From positions 186,001-250,000 of the forward strand of contig JAIVFJ010000061.1 of NCBI GenBank assembly GCA_025765615.1: 64,000 nt of DNA, given 5' to 3'. Positions 54,432-64,000 of this stretch are shown in pieces. The notes under the pieces are model-generated. The model had not been told where the DNA came from. It was given only the letters and a program-made list of their open reading frames with translations, and made no database searches. The translations under genes and the position numbers were made by a program. The stretch comes from Zopfochytrium polystomum (Eukaryota; Chytridiomycota; Chytridiomycetes; Chytridiales; Chytridiaceae). Every line of letters starts with the position of its first letter. Position 1 is the stretch's first letter.

Positions 54432-57400
54432 TTAAACTTCTTCGGGGTAAGAGCCCAAGTTGCTCGACTTCTGGACTTCTGACCTTTCCGCGACCACCAA
54501 GACACCTCTTGTGTCCGAGAGGCTTGGTTTCCTTGCGGACCTCGCGGGCCTCGAGGCTTCGTCGGAATCTTTATCGCCTTCGTGGACGTTATTAGGTGGA
54601 AGGTGGCACGCAGAAATACCGTCCAGCATGCATCCGTCTGAATTATACCGCGGCAGCAAAGACCAGCACTGCGCGATTGCAAGAGGCAGCCACGGCTTGG
54701 GCAGCGGCTTGGAGAACAGCGGGTTCAGGTACGACACGGGGTAGCGCTCCAGCTGGTGCTCTTCCGCCGACAGAACCACGTCCGGCTCAATCTCCTCCCT
54801 GACGCCCCCGTCGTCGTCCTCCTCTGCGGCCCCCGTGGACAGGCGGGGGGACTTGCTATCGTCCCGGTCGAGCTCGGAGGCGAAGGGGTTCTGGTCGTCG
54901 ATGGCAAAGCGGAGCTCCGGCTTCGAGGCCGCCAGACAGTCTTGCGAAGCGGCGGCCAGCTTTGGGAGGCTCGTGTGGAGGGAGAGCTTTGACCCTTTCA
55001 AGGGGAGGGTTGTAGGGTTTCAGCGTTTGGGCGGGTTTCGCGTTGGTTTGATTTGGTTCCAAGGTGAACGTTCTTCGCGTCAGGTGGCAAGCACTCACCA
55101 GCAATGTGCCGGGGAAGTAGGTCCAGCGGTGACGGCTGGACCTCGAAGAGGGGGCTGCCGGCGCTGGTCGTCGCAGGGGACACGGGAAGCTTCTCCAATG
55201 GTATGAGCCGCGTGCGCCGCTCGAAGGCGTCCCTCGTGTACGTGTAAAAGAGACTCGTCAGTGGGATCAGCACCATTGGAACAACGGCGGCGGTTCCGGC
55301 TTCGGTTCGCGTGTGCATTTTTAGCGCGAATACACTTTTACGACGTCCCCACTATTTTCGTACCTCCTTTGGAAATGAGCATACCGGTCATTGTGACCAG
55401 GAAGATTTCGAGTCCGATAATGAGGCGCTTATACGCCATGACCCAGTGGCGCCCATATGCCTCCCACTCTTTGACGTACACGTAGAGTAGCTGAATGATT
55501 CGCGCAAACGTTAAAGGACTTGACTTAGCACACTGGATGAACCCAAGAAAGCCAGCAAACCTGATTTCGGTATATAAGGAGACCCAAGCCAAAATAAATT
55601 GTACCGGGAATCAAAATCAGTGGTGCTGTGGGTTAGTGTTAGAAAGAGGAAAGTTATCTTTGACAGGTACTTGAGAGAGTACCATCCTCACCAACAACTG
55701 AGTACAAGAGGACGATTATGAAAATTAAGATGTGAAGCGGGTAAAGCATTCCAAAGTTGAGGTACGACGTGGAGAGATTCTCTTCATGAATCTTGAAGTG
55801 GATAAGTTTTTAAATTGGTGAAGCAGATGATTACCTCTCTTGGTGTCTTGTGTGTCCATCTCTTGAAGGCACTGTAAATCAGCATCCCCGGTCGCAACAG
55901 CTCGATGGGGAAAAACATTGTGTTGATGATGATGTAATTAATGAAAAACGTGGCTCCTGAGGGCAAGGTGGCTGCAAGAAGGCTGAAAATCGATACTGGG
56001 TCTCTGAAGAAATTTCCGATAATGTTCCAGACCGTGCTTGACAGCGTGAAAACCAGAAGAGTGTTGAAAATGAGAAAGAAGAAGTAGTAACTGAGGCTTC
56101 GCATTTCAACCCAGCTGTAAGCCTCAAGTCCTTGCTTGGCAACGAGAACTGCAGCAGCATCAACAAAGGCAGAGTGAAAAATAAAAATACTTGCACTCGA
56201 TTATAAAGGGCATGATCATGTTGAACAAATTGACTACGAGCGGTGGAATGATCTGAAGTAACATGTTAGAGGTTTTTGCTTGCTATACAGCTAAACTTGA
56301 TTCAAACCGTTTTAATGTAAAAGTAGAATTGAGGGTTTGCCGCCAGAGTTTGCACAAAAGACGCGAGTGCGGGTATTTTGGCAAGCTCCTCAATATTGGC
56401 GAGCGATGCGCAAAATGATGCAGGCACTATCCAGAAAAAGGTAAAGAGGAGGACGAGAGCGGCTACAAGGACAGACTGAATTGACCGCTGCAGTGGGTGG
56501 ACGGAAATGGACGACCAGATTATGTCCTGGGGAGAGGGTGCTGGTCGAATCCGCATCTCGTGAGGCGAGTCGCTAGTGTACAGAAGTGTTTGGGCGGCAA
56601 TCTGATTGCGTATCAGTTCATAAAAGCTTTTGCGCTTTGACGCACCTGTGCCGCTCTCTGCGTTTTGAACGTTACAAACGCTGTAGCACTAAATTTGAGT
56701 GTTCCATCATCGTTTCCTATACTTATCTAGTCTCATGCGTCAGTGGAAAAACCAGCCAGATAACGTTTCGCAGACCTCGCTCGTCAATGCCGATCTCCTC
56801 TCTTCCTTCACCATTGCGGTAAGCTGGCTCAACTTGATTGTGTAATGAGCGATTGCGTCGTCCGGGTCCAAGTTTGGGTTCTTATGCTTGGTTGCTGACC
56901 ACTTGAGAGCGGTTCCAAAATTTCTCATCTTTGGTCGCAAGCTCTGAATCGTAGGCTCATCCAAATAATCCGCTATATGGACACGCTGGTGGGATCCGTC
57001 GGAGTGCTCTCCGATCTTAGATTCAGCTGCTGCGGACAGAAGAGCCCTGGGACCGTAGCTACGCCCAGACCACCAACCCGCGAGCCACTGCCAAGCCCAG
57101 CTTCCTTTGCGACCCGCAACGCGCTTTGATTTCTCATCCGAAATGTTCTTCACCCATTCCATATACGCGACTTCAAGTTTTCGTAAAGTCCGTTCGCGCC
57201 GCTCCAATAACTTTTTTGTCGCGTTTCTGCCAGACCAGTTTCGCTCCATCACTGCGCTCTCGATCTCTCCGATTCCAAGGCTCTCTACCCAAGCTCGAAG
57301 CTTATCGTCAGTGCGCAGCTTTGCAGGAACGTTTTGGACAATGACCGTGCGAAGCTGGAGTTGCTCGTTTTGCCGCCAAGCGGGACGGTCAGAGGAAAGC

Positions 57401-58533
57401 ACGCTGTTCCCGAGAGCCGCTGGACCATCCGCCGTGGCATTCAAATCCGGTAATAGGTAATTTGTCGCCAGGCTCGCGTAGTCGCGATACGCGCAATACA
57501 AGGTATGCCAGGTGAGGATGGTGATGCCAAGTACGAAAAGCGCGTCCACGTACAGATACACGGATTTATCCTCGACTACAAACGTTACCACAGCTTTCAC
57601 TGATTTAACACTTACCATTAGAAATTGAAAACCGAAAGAGACCCAGTTTGCTGAACTGCGTTCCATCGGCTGTCAAAATGGTTGTGAAATTTGAGGGTAC
57701 GACACCAGAAAAGTAGTTTATGGGAGTCAGAACCGGAATCTAAGGGCGGGAACCACCGTTACAGAGGTCAAATCCCGAGAGTGATTGGCTTACTGTAAAG
57801 ACCATCAATGTGCCGAAAAGAAAGAATGACATGCGAAGAAAACGAAGGAACCTATCAGTTGCAGAAAGAATAATATTTTAGATTGCTTTTCAAGCTCGAG
57901 TAGCCAGCCCGATTATCGCGACTCACATTACAGCGTCTAATCCGATCCGGTTAATTAGGAACTCCTCAGGCACAGAGGTGGAGTCTCTGATCCAACCGAA
58001 CCATCCTGGAGAGACTTCCGGCGCGTCTGGCCTTGGAACGGGAGAGTATTGGTTTTTTTTAGCAGTATGTTCACCCCACGCCGCTTCTCACACAAGAAAA
58101 AAAAAACACCTCACCTGCAGGTCTCGATCCGCGTGTAGAAAATCTTCTGCATCGACTTCTTGCGCCGGATCAGCTCATAGACCAATAGGCAAAACGCGGA
58201 CACGGCGAGCGCAATTAGCAGCAAGAAGAGCGTCCCATTGACGGTGGGATCAGACACGTGGTAGAGGGCTCCAGTCGATGTCGAGCTTGGCGAGACCGTG
58301 GCGTTGTCGTCGGTGATGGTGGCACTGGCAGTAATGAAGACAACGGTGGTAACCGCTGCTAGTCCAGTTTGGCCGCTCTGGGTCAATGACGCCTCTGCAG
58401 CCTCGGCGGGGGTGATCGCGTCAGCCCCAGTTCCCAGCCCAGCGGCCGACGCAACTGCCGCGGCCACCGCTGGCCACGCCGCGGTGGCCCCTGCAGCTGC
58501 CATGAGTCCACTCGCGTGCTCGAAAACGCGCAT
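54432..58533 (-). CDS. CSC1/OSCA-like (DUF221, TMEM63-type) cation channel
   Basis: This family forms osmo- or mechanosensitive calcium-permeable channels in plasma membrane or endomembranes. The ATG at 58533 is followed by a long Ala/Ser-rich luminal segment and TM (GTLFLLLIALAVSAF). Family blocks follow: GWIRDSTSVPEEFLINRIGLDAVMFLRFL (split by an intron), VYLYVDALFVLGITI, an RNA-recognition-like cytosolic domain with RTVIVQNVPAKL, AFVTFKTQRAAQ, APSPQDIIWSSIS, FYFFLIFNTLLVFTL, NYIIINTMFFP, and a WEAYGRHW segment. About ten introns are implied. The acidic C-terminal tail ends at 54432-54434, 181 bp from the stop of the convergent copper transporter. Confidence 0.9.
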
Positions 58534-58757
58534 AATAGTTTTTTTTTTTTTTTCTTTTTTTTTTTTTCGCAGCGACGAAATTATCGATGATGTAGATACA
58601 GAAACATCACACAAAAACAATCAAGAACAAAATGAGCATAAGGAGAAGCTACTAAAACAATATTTGGTGAAACCCTCCTTGGGCATACTTTCAACTAAAC
58701 ATTCAACTAATGGAATTTTCGCTCAATGCACTTGAAGCTAATATCGTTCTTGCCAAA

Positions 58758-58832
58758 GGAGCGGCAGGGTGTCAAACTGGGGACTTGCATATCAATCGTC
58801 AGCTGCCTTAACCACTGAGCTAAGTTATCACC
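58758..58832 (-). repeat. tRNA-like SINE head
   Basis: On the minus strand an A box TAGCTCAGTGG (58812-58822) and a degenerate B box AGTTTGACACC (58768-58778) stand at tRNA-like spacing. Arms do not form a proper cloverleaf, so a tRNA-derived SINE or tRNA relic is more likely than a working tRNA. Confidence 0.5.
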
Positions 58833-59599
58833 TTCCTTCACGGCCAAAAAAATCTAAAAAATTGGGCAAAAATGCGAGTAAAGTCAATGCTTTGGTTGTG
58901 GACACGGTGCAAAAAAACAACAAAAACAACGAACACCAAAGGTGTTTATTAAAAAAAATTGAGAAAAATATGAAGAAAACCCCTCACTAATCCAACTTTT
59001 GATATTCGTGTTCGTCGGATATTTTGCTTTTTTTCGATTTGTTTAAATTTTCCAGCAGCATGTGCACAGCAAACCTCAATTTTCTACAAATTTTCAGCGA
59101 ATGTTTAAACGTCTTTATTTTATTTTTGTTTTTATTTTTTTTATTTTAATTTTAATTTTTTTTTTTTGCGGTTTCTCAAGGAAATATGAGTGTTCCTCCT
59201 GTTGACTACAGAGTACCTGTGGTGGGCAATGTCAGTCAGAGAGCTATTTTACATGTACATTTTCAGAGCGACAGAAAAATACCAAGCTGATAAGGCAGTC
59301 CTGTCTGTCTTGGTCTCAACCACATCCAGGTTGTGGTTGCCATCCACTCCAACCATTGAGAAGCGACTCCCATTATGGTATCTCGGGTGAAGAAGGAACT
59401 GATAGGGGAAACTTTTGCATGTGTTGACGAAGCAGCCAAACGCTCGCCTTGCGTGTGAAGAGACATGGCAGTGGCAACTGCATGGGATGTAGCATCTTGC
59501 GGCAGGGAAACTACAGCATAAGTCTGACTACTGGACTCACACATCTGTGATTACACTCCTGTGAAGGATTCTGCAAATGTGGAATAATTCAACTCTTCC
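58833..59599. other. AT-rich intergenic
   Basis: It is strongly A/T-rich with a T/A-rich block at 59115-59167. No gene is supported. Minus-strand frames at 59263-59544 may be the eroded integrase end of the neighbouring gypsy relic, but no motif can be pinned down. Confidence 0.5.
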
Positions 59600-60560
59600 C
59601 ACCTCAGTTCCATTCTGTCAACTCAAGTCGGGATTGGAAGGCGTTTGTGTGGAGGTGTCCTTAAAGTGAAAGTGGCGCAAGAGGCATCAGCAATATAATT
59701 CCAATTTCTGTTGATCCACTTGATTTGTAAGTCAATGGACAATATGTCAACTATCCAGCGGTGATAGACAGGGCGTAATTTCAGCTGATCAATTATGTGC
59801 CAGAGGGAACCATTATCTGTGAACACCTTGACATCCCGACCTAAAAGTTGTCAGGGAACTTGAAGGGCTTCAACTGATGTGAGAATTCTCCTTGGTAGGG
59901 ATGATAGAGCGATTCTACTAGATTGCATTTTTGAGAGGCAAAGATTATGGGATGTTTGATGCTGTCGTCATCAGGCTGGGATATGTATGAGCCGACAGTG
60001 GACTTTGACCAGTCACAACGGAGATGGACAGGTTGTGTTGGGTTGAACACAGAGAGAGTTGACAGATTGCTGAGCTTGCGTTTGATTGAATCGAAGACTC
60101 GCTGCAGGTCGTAGGTCGATTTGAATGGAGAACTACCCGTGATTTTCTCTGAACAGCAGAGAAGGTCCAACAACAGGGCTGGCAACTTGGCTTGGCAAAG
60201 GACGAAATGATGGATGGTGTTTGCTTAGCCAGGGAAACTTCACAAGTCATGCCGGGATCTTGGTGGTTTGAAGTTGAGGATGGTGGATAGTTGCGATAAA
60301 AAGAGAGCACTATTTCTTCGCCCTTCGACATCGAGTTTCTGAGGCAGTCTGGATGAAAGAGCATTTGGACAGTCGACAGTGGAGGTTATTGTTGCGTAAT
60401 AGAGCCAGGACAGGTTTGATGTGTTCCAGGTGTTGTTTGGGGCTTGTAGAGAACACGATGAAGTTGTCCAGGAAGACAAAAGGGCAAAAAGGAGATGCCT
60501 AGGGGCCACTAGACAGGACAATGTATTTGGAGTCTTAAGAAGCCCAAGAAACACAATGAA
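59600..60560 (-). pseudogene. Decayed Ty3/gypsy pol fragment (RT and RNase H)
   Basis: On the minus strand FVFLDNFIVFS (about 60480-60450) is the RT catalytic block, with the second Asp of the YLDD-type motif changed to Asn. LEHIKPVLALLRNNNLHC follows. Across frameshifts come an RNase H-like part (LRCDWSKSTVGSYISQP, about 60020-59970) and FTDNGSLWHIIDQLKL...HRWI...NYIADA (about 59825-59690). The N-terminal half of RT is missing. Sequence is clearly divergent from the 1-10897 element, so this is a different, older gypsy lineage. Confidence 0.75.
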
Positions 60561-60630
60561 AATCTCTTACAAAAAAGAGAAGACTCTCACACCCAGACCA
60601 AAGGCAACTGTGAAAAGGTGGAACACTAGC

Positions 60631-61187
60631 TGTCAGAAACAGGGCAGGACAGGGCAAGGCAGACAAGGAACTGAGAGGAGTGATGATTGTATTGGAAACA
60701 ATAATTCACTTGAGGGATGGGACAGGTCCCCCATCCCCCTTTTATACCTTTTGAGAGTCTTCCTTGTCAAGACTCAAAGAAAGTTCCAGAAAGAGCAATT
60801 AGTAATACAATGATACCAATGGTACCAATGACAACAAGACAAGTCAGGAAAGCAAAGAAGGTTCCAGAAGGTTCCACAAGGTTCCATGAAGGAATGTTCT
60901 AGAAGGTTCCAGAGGTTTCCAGAGGGTGATTCATAACATCATCTCCCCCTTTTAGGCCTCTTCTGCAACTTGGTGGGGTACCTGGTCTTGAACTTGAGCA
61001 GAAGGTCTTGGCAGTGAGTGAGGTTTGACTCAGGTTCCCAGGTGTTGTCAGCATCTGAGTAACCTTTCCACTTGACAAGGAACTTGAGTGTCCTTCCAAA
61101 CCACTTGGCATCCAAGATTTGTTCAACCTCAAATTCCTCTTCACCCTCTACCTCAACTGGAGGAGGCGGAGGAACAACTCTGCCTGG
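60631..61187 (-). mobile_element. Chromovirus LTR plus 3' pol remnant, minus strand
   Basis: 60631-60938 is a 308-bp LTR in reverse orientation (TGTCAGAAACAGG...CATAACA), the short-array version like LTR 3. 60939-61187 continues as the reverse complement of the polypurine tract and chromodomain end of pol, then stops matching abruptly at 61187. PBS, gag and the rest of pol are absent. It sits between the gag and RT relics of the older minus-strand element, in the same orientation. Confidence 0.9.
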
Positions 61188-61499
61188 ATGTCTGAATTCC
61201 CTATCTTAGAAGCAAGGAAGGTTAACACCCACTCCCTCACCCAAATGTGGCACCATGACTTTACGGGCATTAATCTGAGAGAAAGAGGGTCTGATCCTGT
61301 TAGTTTTGGGTCTTTTGGTATTAGCAGTGTGCAGTAGCTTTGACCTGATACTGCTCTGCAAGGATAACTTCCAGCATTTTGCAAGTGATGGTCCTTGTAA
61401 CAGTTTTGTATAAAGACAAATACAAGACTGACAGAAGCCAAGCTCAACCTTCCACCATCACCTTCAGTAGTGTACACCACAGCAGCCCAATCCATCAAT

Positions 61500-61994
61500 C
61501 AGCCAACATAGCAAATTCTTTCAGCAGCCTGTGACAACGTGGTCCTTTCCACAACAGTAGATGCACCAGTTATTATTGACATACTCGGCACGTTCCACAT
61601 CAGTGAGTCACTTGCAAGCGTGGAGATTATCAATTTGCATGGCGTCATCCATGTGTTGATTGTGTTGAGCGGTGGACTGAAAGGGCTCAAAATTGGATGT
61701 CGTTGACAAGGAAGAACGTAGGCAGAAGGAAGTCCTTGAGTGGTCTGTCTTCGCTGGTAGCGTGGAAGGTTGTAGCCATCTGCTGGATGACCCGCTGCAG
61801 CAGGTCCAGCAGAGCCTGGTCGGCATCTTGGGGCGTTCCTGAGGCTGAACTGCACGAAGCAGAAGCCAAGGAAGTTGCTTGCGGGGCTGTTGCTTTGGGA
61901 GTGCCATGCTGAAGTGGGCCGTTGAGGGGGCTGTCCAGAATTGAAGTGTCCATGTCTGGATGGTGGCTGTGAGATTCCTAATCTCACTGATCAT
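61500..61994 (-). pseudogene. Gag relic of an older minus-strand gypsy-like element
   Basis: Minus-strand frames from about 61994 give a short Gag-like region with DADQALLDLLQRVIQQMA. About 150 bp further comes a zinc knuckle CIYCCGKDHVVTGC (CX2CX4HX4C, about 61568-61527) immediately followed by a stop. Position and strand fit the pol relic at 59600-60560, with the LTR remnant at 60631-61187 lying between. Frames are broken and the protease is not recognisable. Confidence 0.55.
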
Positions 61995-62574
61995 GGTCTT
62001 AGCTGGGGTCTCCCTAAAAGCTCTTCCCCAGTTGTGACTATGTCATTATATTGGCCCCTATATTTATTTTTATCTTTATTACCATTCATCACATTCCTCA
62101 CAGGCTCTAGTGTTTATCACTATAAAAGAGCATCCTGTGTTCCTTGTGCTGAATGGGCCTAAGCACAAGGGGCACACCCCTTATTCATCCTATTCATTCT
62201 TATATTTCCTCATTTTCCTTTTTCTCTCATTTTTCCACCTTTCAATCCACTGTCCCTGCACTGATGTGGCCTCAAAGCCTCAAATTATGTTAACCCCAAA
62301 TTTGGAGGCAGGAGAGACACTGGGTGGAGGGGGGGTGTGGCTGAAACAGTGATTCACCCTTCCAATTTGTTCTTTCTTTCATTTTCTCCTTTTGTTATGT
62401 ATTTTCCATTTTCCTCTTTTCTTTCTTTCTTCCTTATTTTCTTCTTTCTCTCCTCCCCTTTCCTATAAATACTCCCCCTCTCTCCTCCTGTGTTCTATAT
62501 ATATCTACTCTCTCTCAATAGATCCTACCTAGGTAACAACCAATCCTTTTCTTTCCTCTTTGGTGTTTCTCCCC

Positions 62575-62690
62575 AGGCCAGTGCTACCAGACCAAGCTGG
62601 GGATGGAGTCCTCTTAGGCCAGTGCTACCAGACCAAGCTAGTAGAGGTATGAATTCCCCAGGCCAGTGTGTTGTATGCCAAGCTGGGGTG
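62575..62690. repeat. Three-copy tandem repeat, about 42-44 bp unit
   Basis: GGCCAGTGCTACCAGACCAAGCT-like units start near 62576, 62617 and 62661; the third is more divergent (GGCCAGTGTGTTGTATGCC). Confidence 0.8.
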
Positions 62691-62825
62691 AGGTTTCCTT
62701 CCCTTCCTTTCTCTTCCTTCCCCTACCTGGTTGGTTCTCACTTTGAGCTCTGTCTCTGTGATACCGGCAGATTACTGCCTTAGGGCATTCCTTTGTTCAA
62801 ATGCTGCCTGTTGGTCACCATGTTG

Positions 62826-62900
62826 GATAGTCAGGGCTTGAACCTGGGGCCTGTGGGGTACTCTTCATTGAGCAACTCCACTTGGTCTAGCTGTCCTTGA
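62826..62900 (-). repeat. tRNA-like SINE head or tRNA relic
   Basis: The minus strand has an A box TAGACCAAGTGG (62878-62889) and a B box GGTTCAAGCCC (62834-62844). A T-arm with 4 of 5 pairs and a partial acceptor stem (GGACAG with CTATCC) can be drawn. The anticodon arm does not pair convincingly. Confidence 0.5.
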
Positions 62901-63240
62901 AGAAAGACAGAATTGAACCACATCATCCATCTTTGTTGAGTTTGAGCTGAATCCAGGGTACTGGCTCTGCTAATAACCAGGAGCTTCCCATCTTAAAGAC
63001 TTGTCTTGTCCCTTTTGCCACTAGACTATAGATGAGCCCCTGAAGATGAAGAGGAGATCTCATAGTGGGGGGGATTCCCTAAATGGTCTCCATTGTTGTC
63101 TTCTCCACCATTGCCATGAATCCTTGACCTTTTTGCTCACTGCATGAAATCATATCTAATTTTCTCACCATCTCTCAAAATCTTTTTAACTCATGTTGCC
63201 TGACTCACTTTTCTATTTACTATTTGCCAGCCACTTTGGT

Positions 63241-63316
63241 GCAAGCCTCTTGGACTATTTGGATGTCACTCCGCTTCATGCGCTTGAGGCCTGAGTTCGA
63301 TTCCAATCTTGGTCCC
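63241..63316 (+). repeat. tRNA-like SINE head
   Basis: It has an A-box-like TGGACTATTTGG (63251-63262) and a good B box GAGTTCGATTCC (63293-63304) at tRNA spacing. No acceptor stem is evident. Confidence 0.45.
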
Positions 63317-63674
63317 TTGTTGAATAACAACTTTGTTGCTTTTTTACTTAAGCAATATTGCTTTCACCACTGACCATAAGAACTTGGTTTTTTCTACATA
63401 TCTCAGATGTCCATCTAGACTTCCTTGGAACTATTTATTTTTGAACAAACCACTCTTGACCAGCTGTTATAACTTGGGCTTGTTGTCGACAGGTCCCCAG
63501 ATCAATTCCCAGTCTATGACGACTCTTTTCGCGACGCGTTGTCAACATTCTTGTCTTCACATTTGCCCAGAATGGTTGCTTGTTTCTGTCATAACCATTT
63601 TTGTTTATCTGACTCGTTCCATGGAGATCGAATCACTGACAGCAGTAGCCAGACATGCTGAGATTTCCACATGC

Positions 63675-63745
63675 CCAACTTGCCTAGTTGGTGTCTGCTC
63701 CACTCATACGCCTAACGAGGACAGTTTGATTCCTGCCCTGCCGTC
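63675..63745 (+). repeat. tRNA-like SINE head
   Basis: It has an A-box-like TGCCTAGTTGG (63681-63691) and a B box AGTTTGATTCC (63723-63733). No cloverleaf is supported. Confidence 0.45.
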
Positions 63746-64000
63746 GGCTGGCACATCTTAAATTGTTTAAATTCTGATTGAATGACTTAACTCGACAGGA
63801 CTGTTCAGGAACTTCATTTTACAGATGTACATCCCACTCACTCCCTGACGCATGGTGTCTTCAGTTTGGCCCAGATCTCATCATCAGTCATCTGGGACTC
63901 AGGTGGGAGATATTCCAGTTTATCTCCTTGTGTTGTATCACGACGAGGCATATCTGCTACAGGAGTAGCTACAGCTTCAATATTGTCCTCATTTACAAGT

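Larger units (their letters stand above)
61995..64000. other. Repeat-rich region with tRNA-like heads, no supported gene
   Basis: TATA-like boxes occur at about 62121 and 62463. A pyrimidine-rich stretch (62350-62520) follows. Three copies of a roughly 42-bp tandem unit lie at 62575-62690, then several tRNA-like A/B-box pairs on both strands between 62826 and 63745. Open frames such as 63333-63761 have no recognisable domain. Confidence 0.55.

Noticed and set aside
62826..62900. Functional tRNA gene
   Set aside because: A and B boxes are good but the acceptor and anticodon stems have several mismatches and no plausible anticodon loop.
63333..63761. 142-codon plus-strand frame
   Set aside because: It overlaps tRNA-like repeat sequence and has no domain or conserved pattern.

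Overview
The window looks like nuclear DNA of an early-diverging, probably zoosporic (chytrid-type) fungus. It carries short GT-AG introns of roughly 45-120 nt, a CSC1/OSCA-type channel, a septin, a PX-PB1 polarity-type scaffold, a Ctr copper transporter with a Cys-rich extracellular part, and fungal-style Ty3/gypsy chromoviruses. No rRNA gene, intact tRNA gene or CRISPR array was found. The lineage call is an inference from gene content.

Layout. 1-10897: a head-to-tail tandem array of one Ty3/gypsy chromovirus, three internal units sharing LTRs. Unit A is partial with a broken integrase. Unit B has a gag frameshift and lost RT/RNase H and the integrase core. Unit C is full length but has Asn at the retropepsin catalytic Asp. 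The LTR carries a 5-bp-phased heat-shock-element array, a TATA box and an 11-nt putative self-primer that matches a PBS just after the LTR (Tf1/sushi-type priming). The gag-pol overlap holds a CCCAAAC heptamer plus a predicted pseudoknot. 10905-11557: decayed Ty1/copia gag. 13767-31276: conserved genes: NSUN2/Trm4 tRNA methyltransferase, aldehyde dehydrogenase, NOL11-like nucleolar protein, a membrane protein, mitochondrial-type DEAD-box helicase, Rpp14-like RNase P/MRP subunit and a CgeB-like glycosyltransferase. 34417-40384: a protein with three SH3 modules fused to a septin GTPase domain, then an RCC1-type protein with a duplicated N-terminal segment. 40757-43400: a nested repeat island (two LTR families, a 1.4-kb terminal-inverted-repeat insertion, an exon-like fragment, an RCC1 relic). 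43693-58533: asparagine synthetase, PX-PB1 scaffold, Ctr transporter and CSC1-like channel. 58758-64000: repeat-rich, with an older gypsy element on the minus strand interrupted by an LTR fragment of the first family, and several tRNA-like SINE heads.

The housekeeping genes do not form a pathway. Several concern RNA processing (NSUN2, NOL11-like, Rpp14-like, DEAD-box) and several concern polarity or cortex (SH3-septin, PX-PB1). The transposon regulatory signals and the SH3-septin fusion are the most notable content. Exon boundaries come from reading frames and splice consensus only, so spans are more secure than individual junctions.
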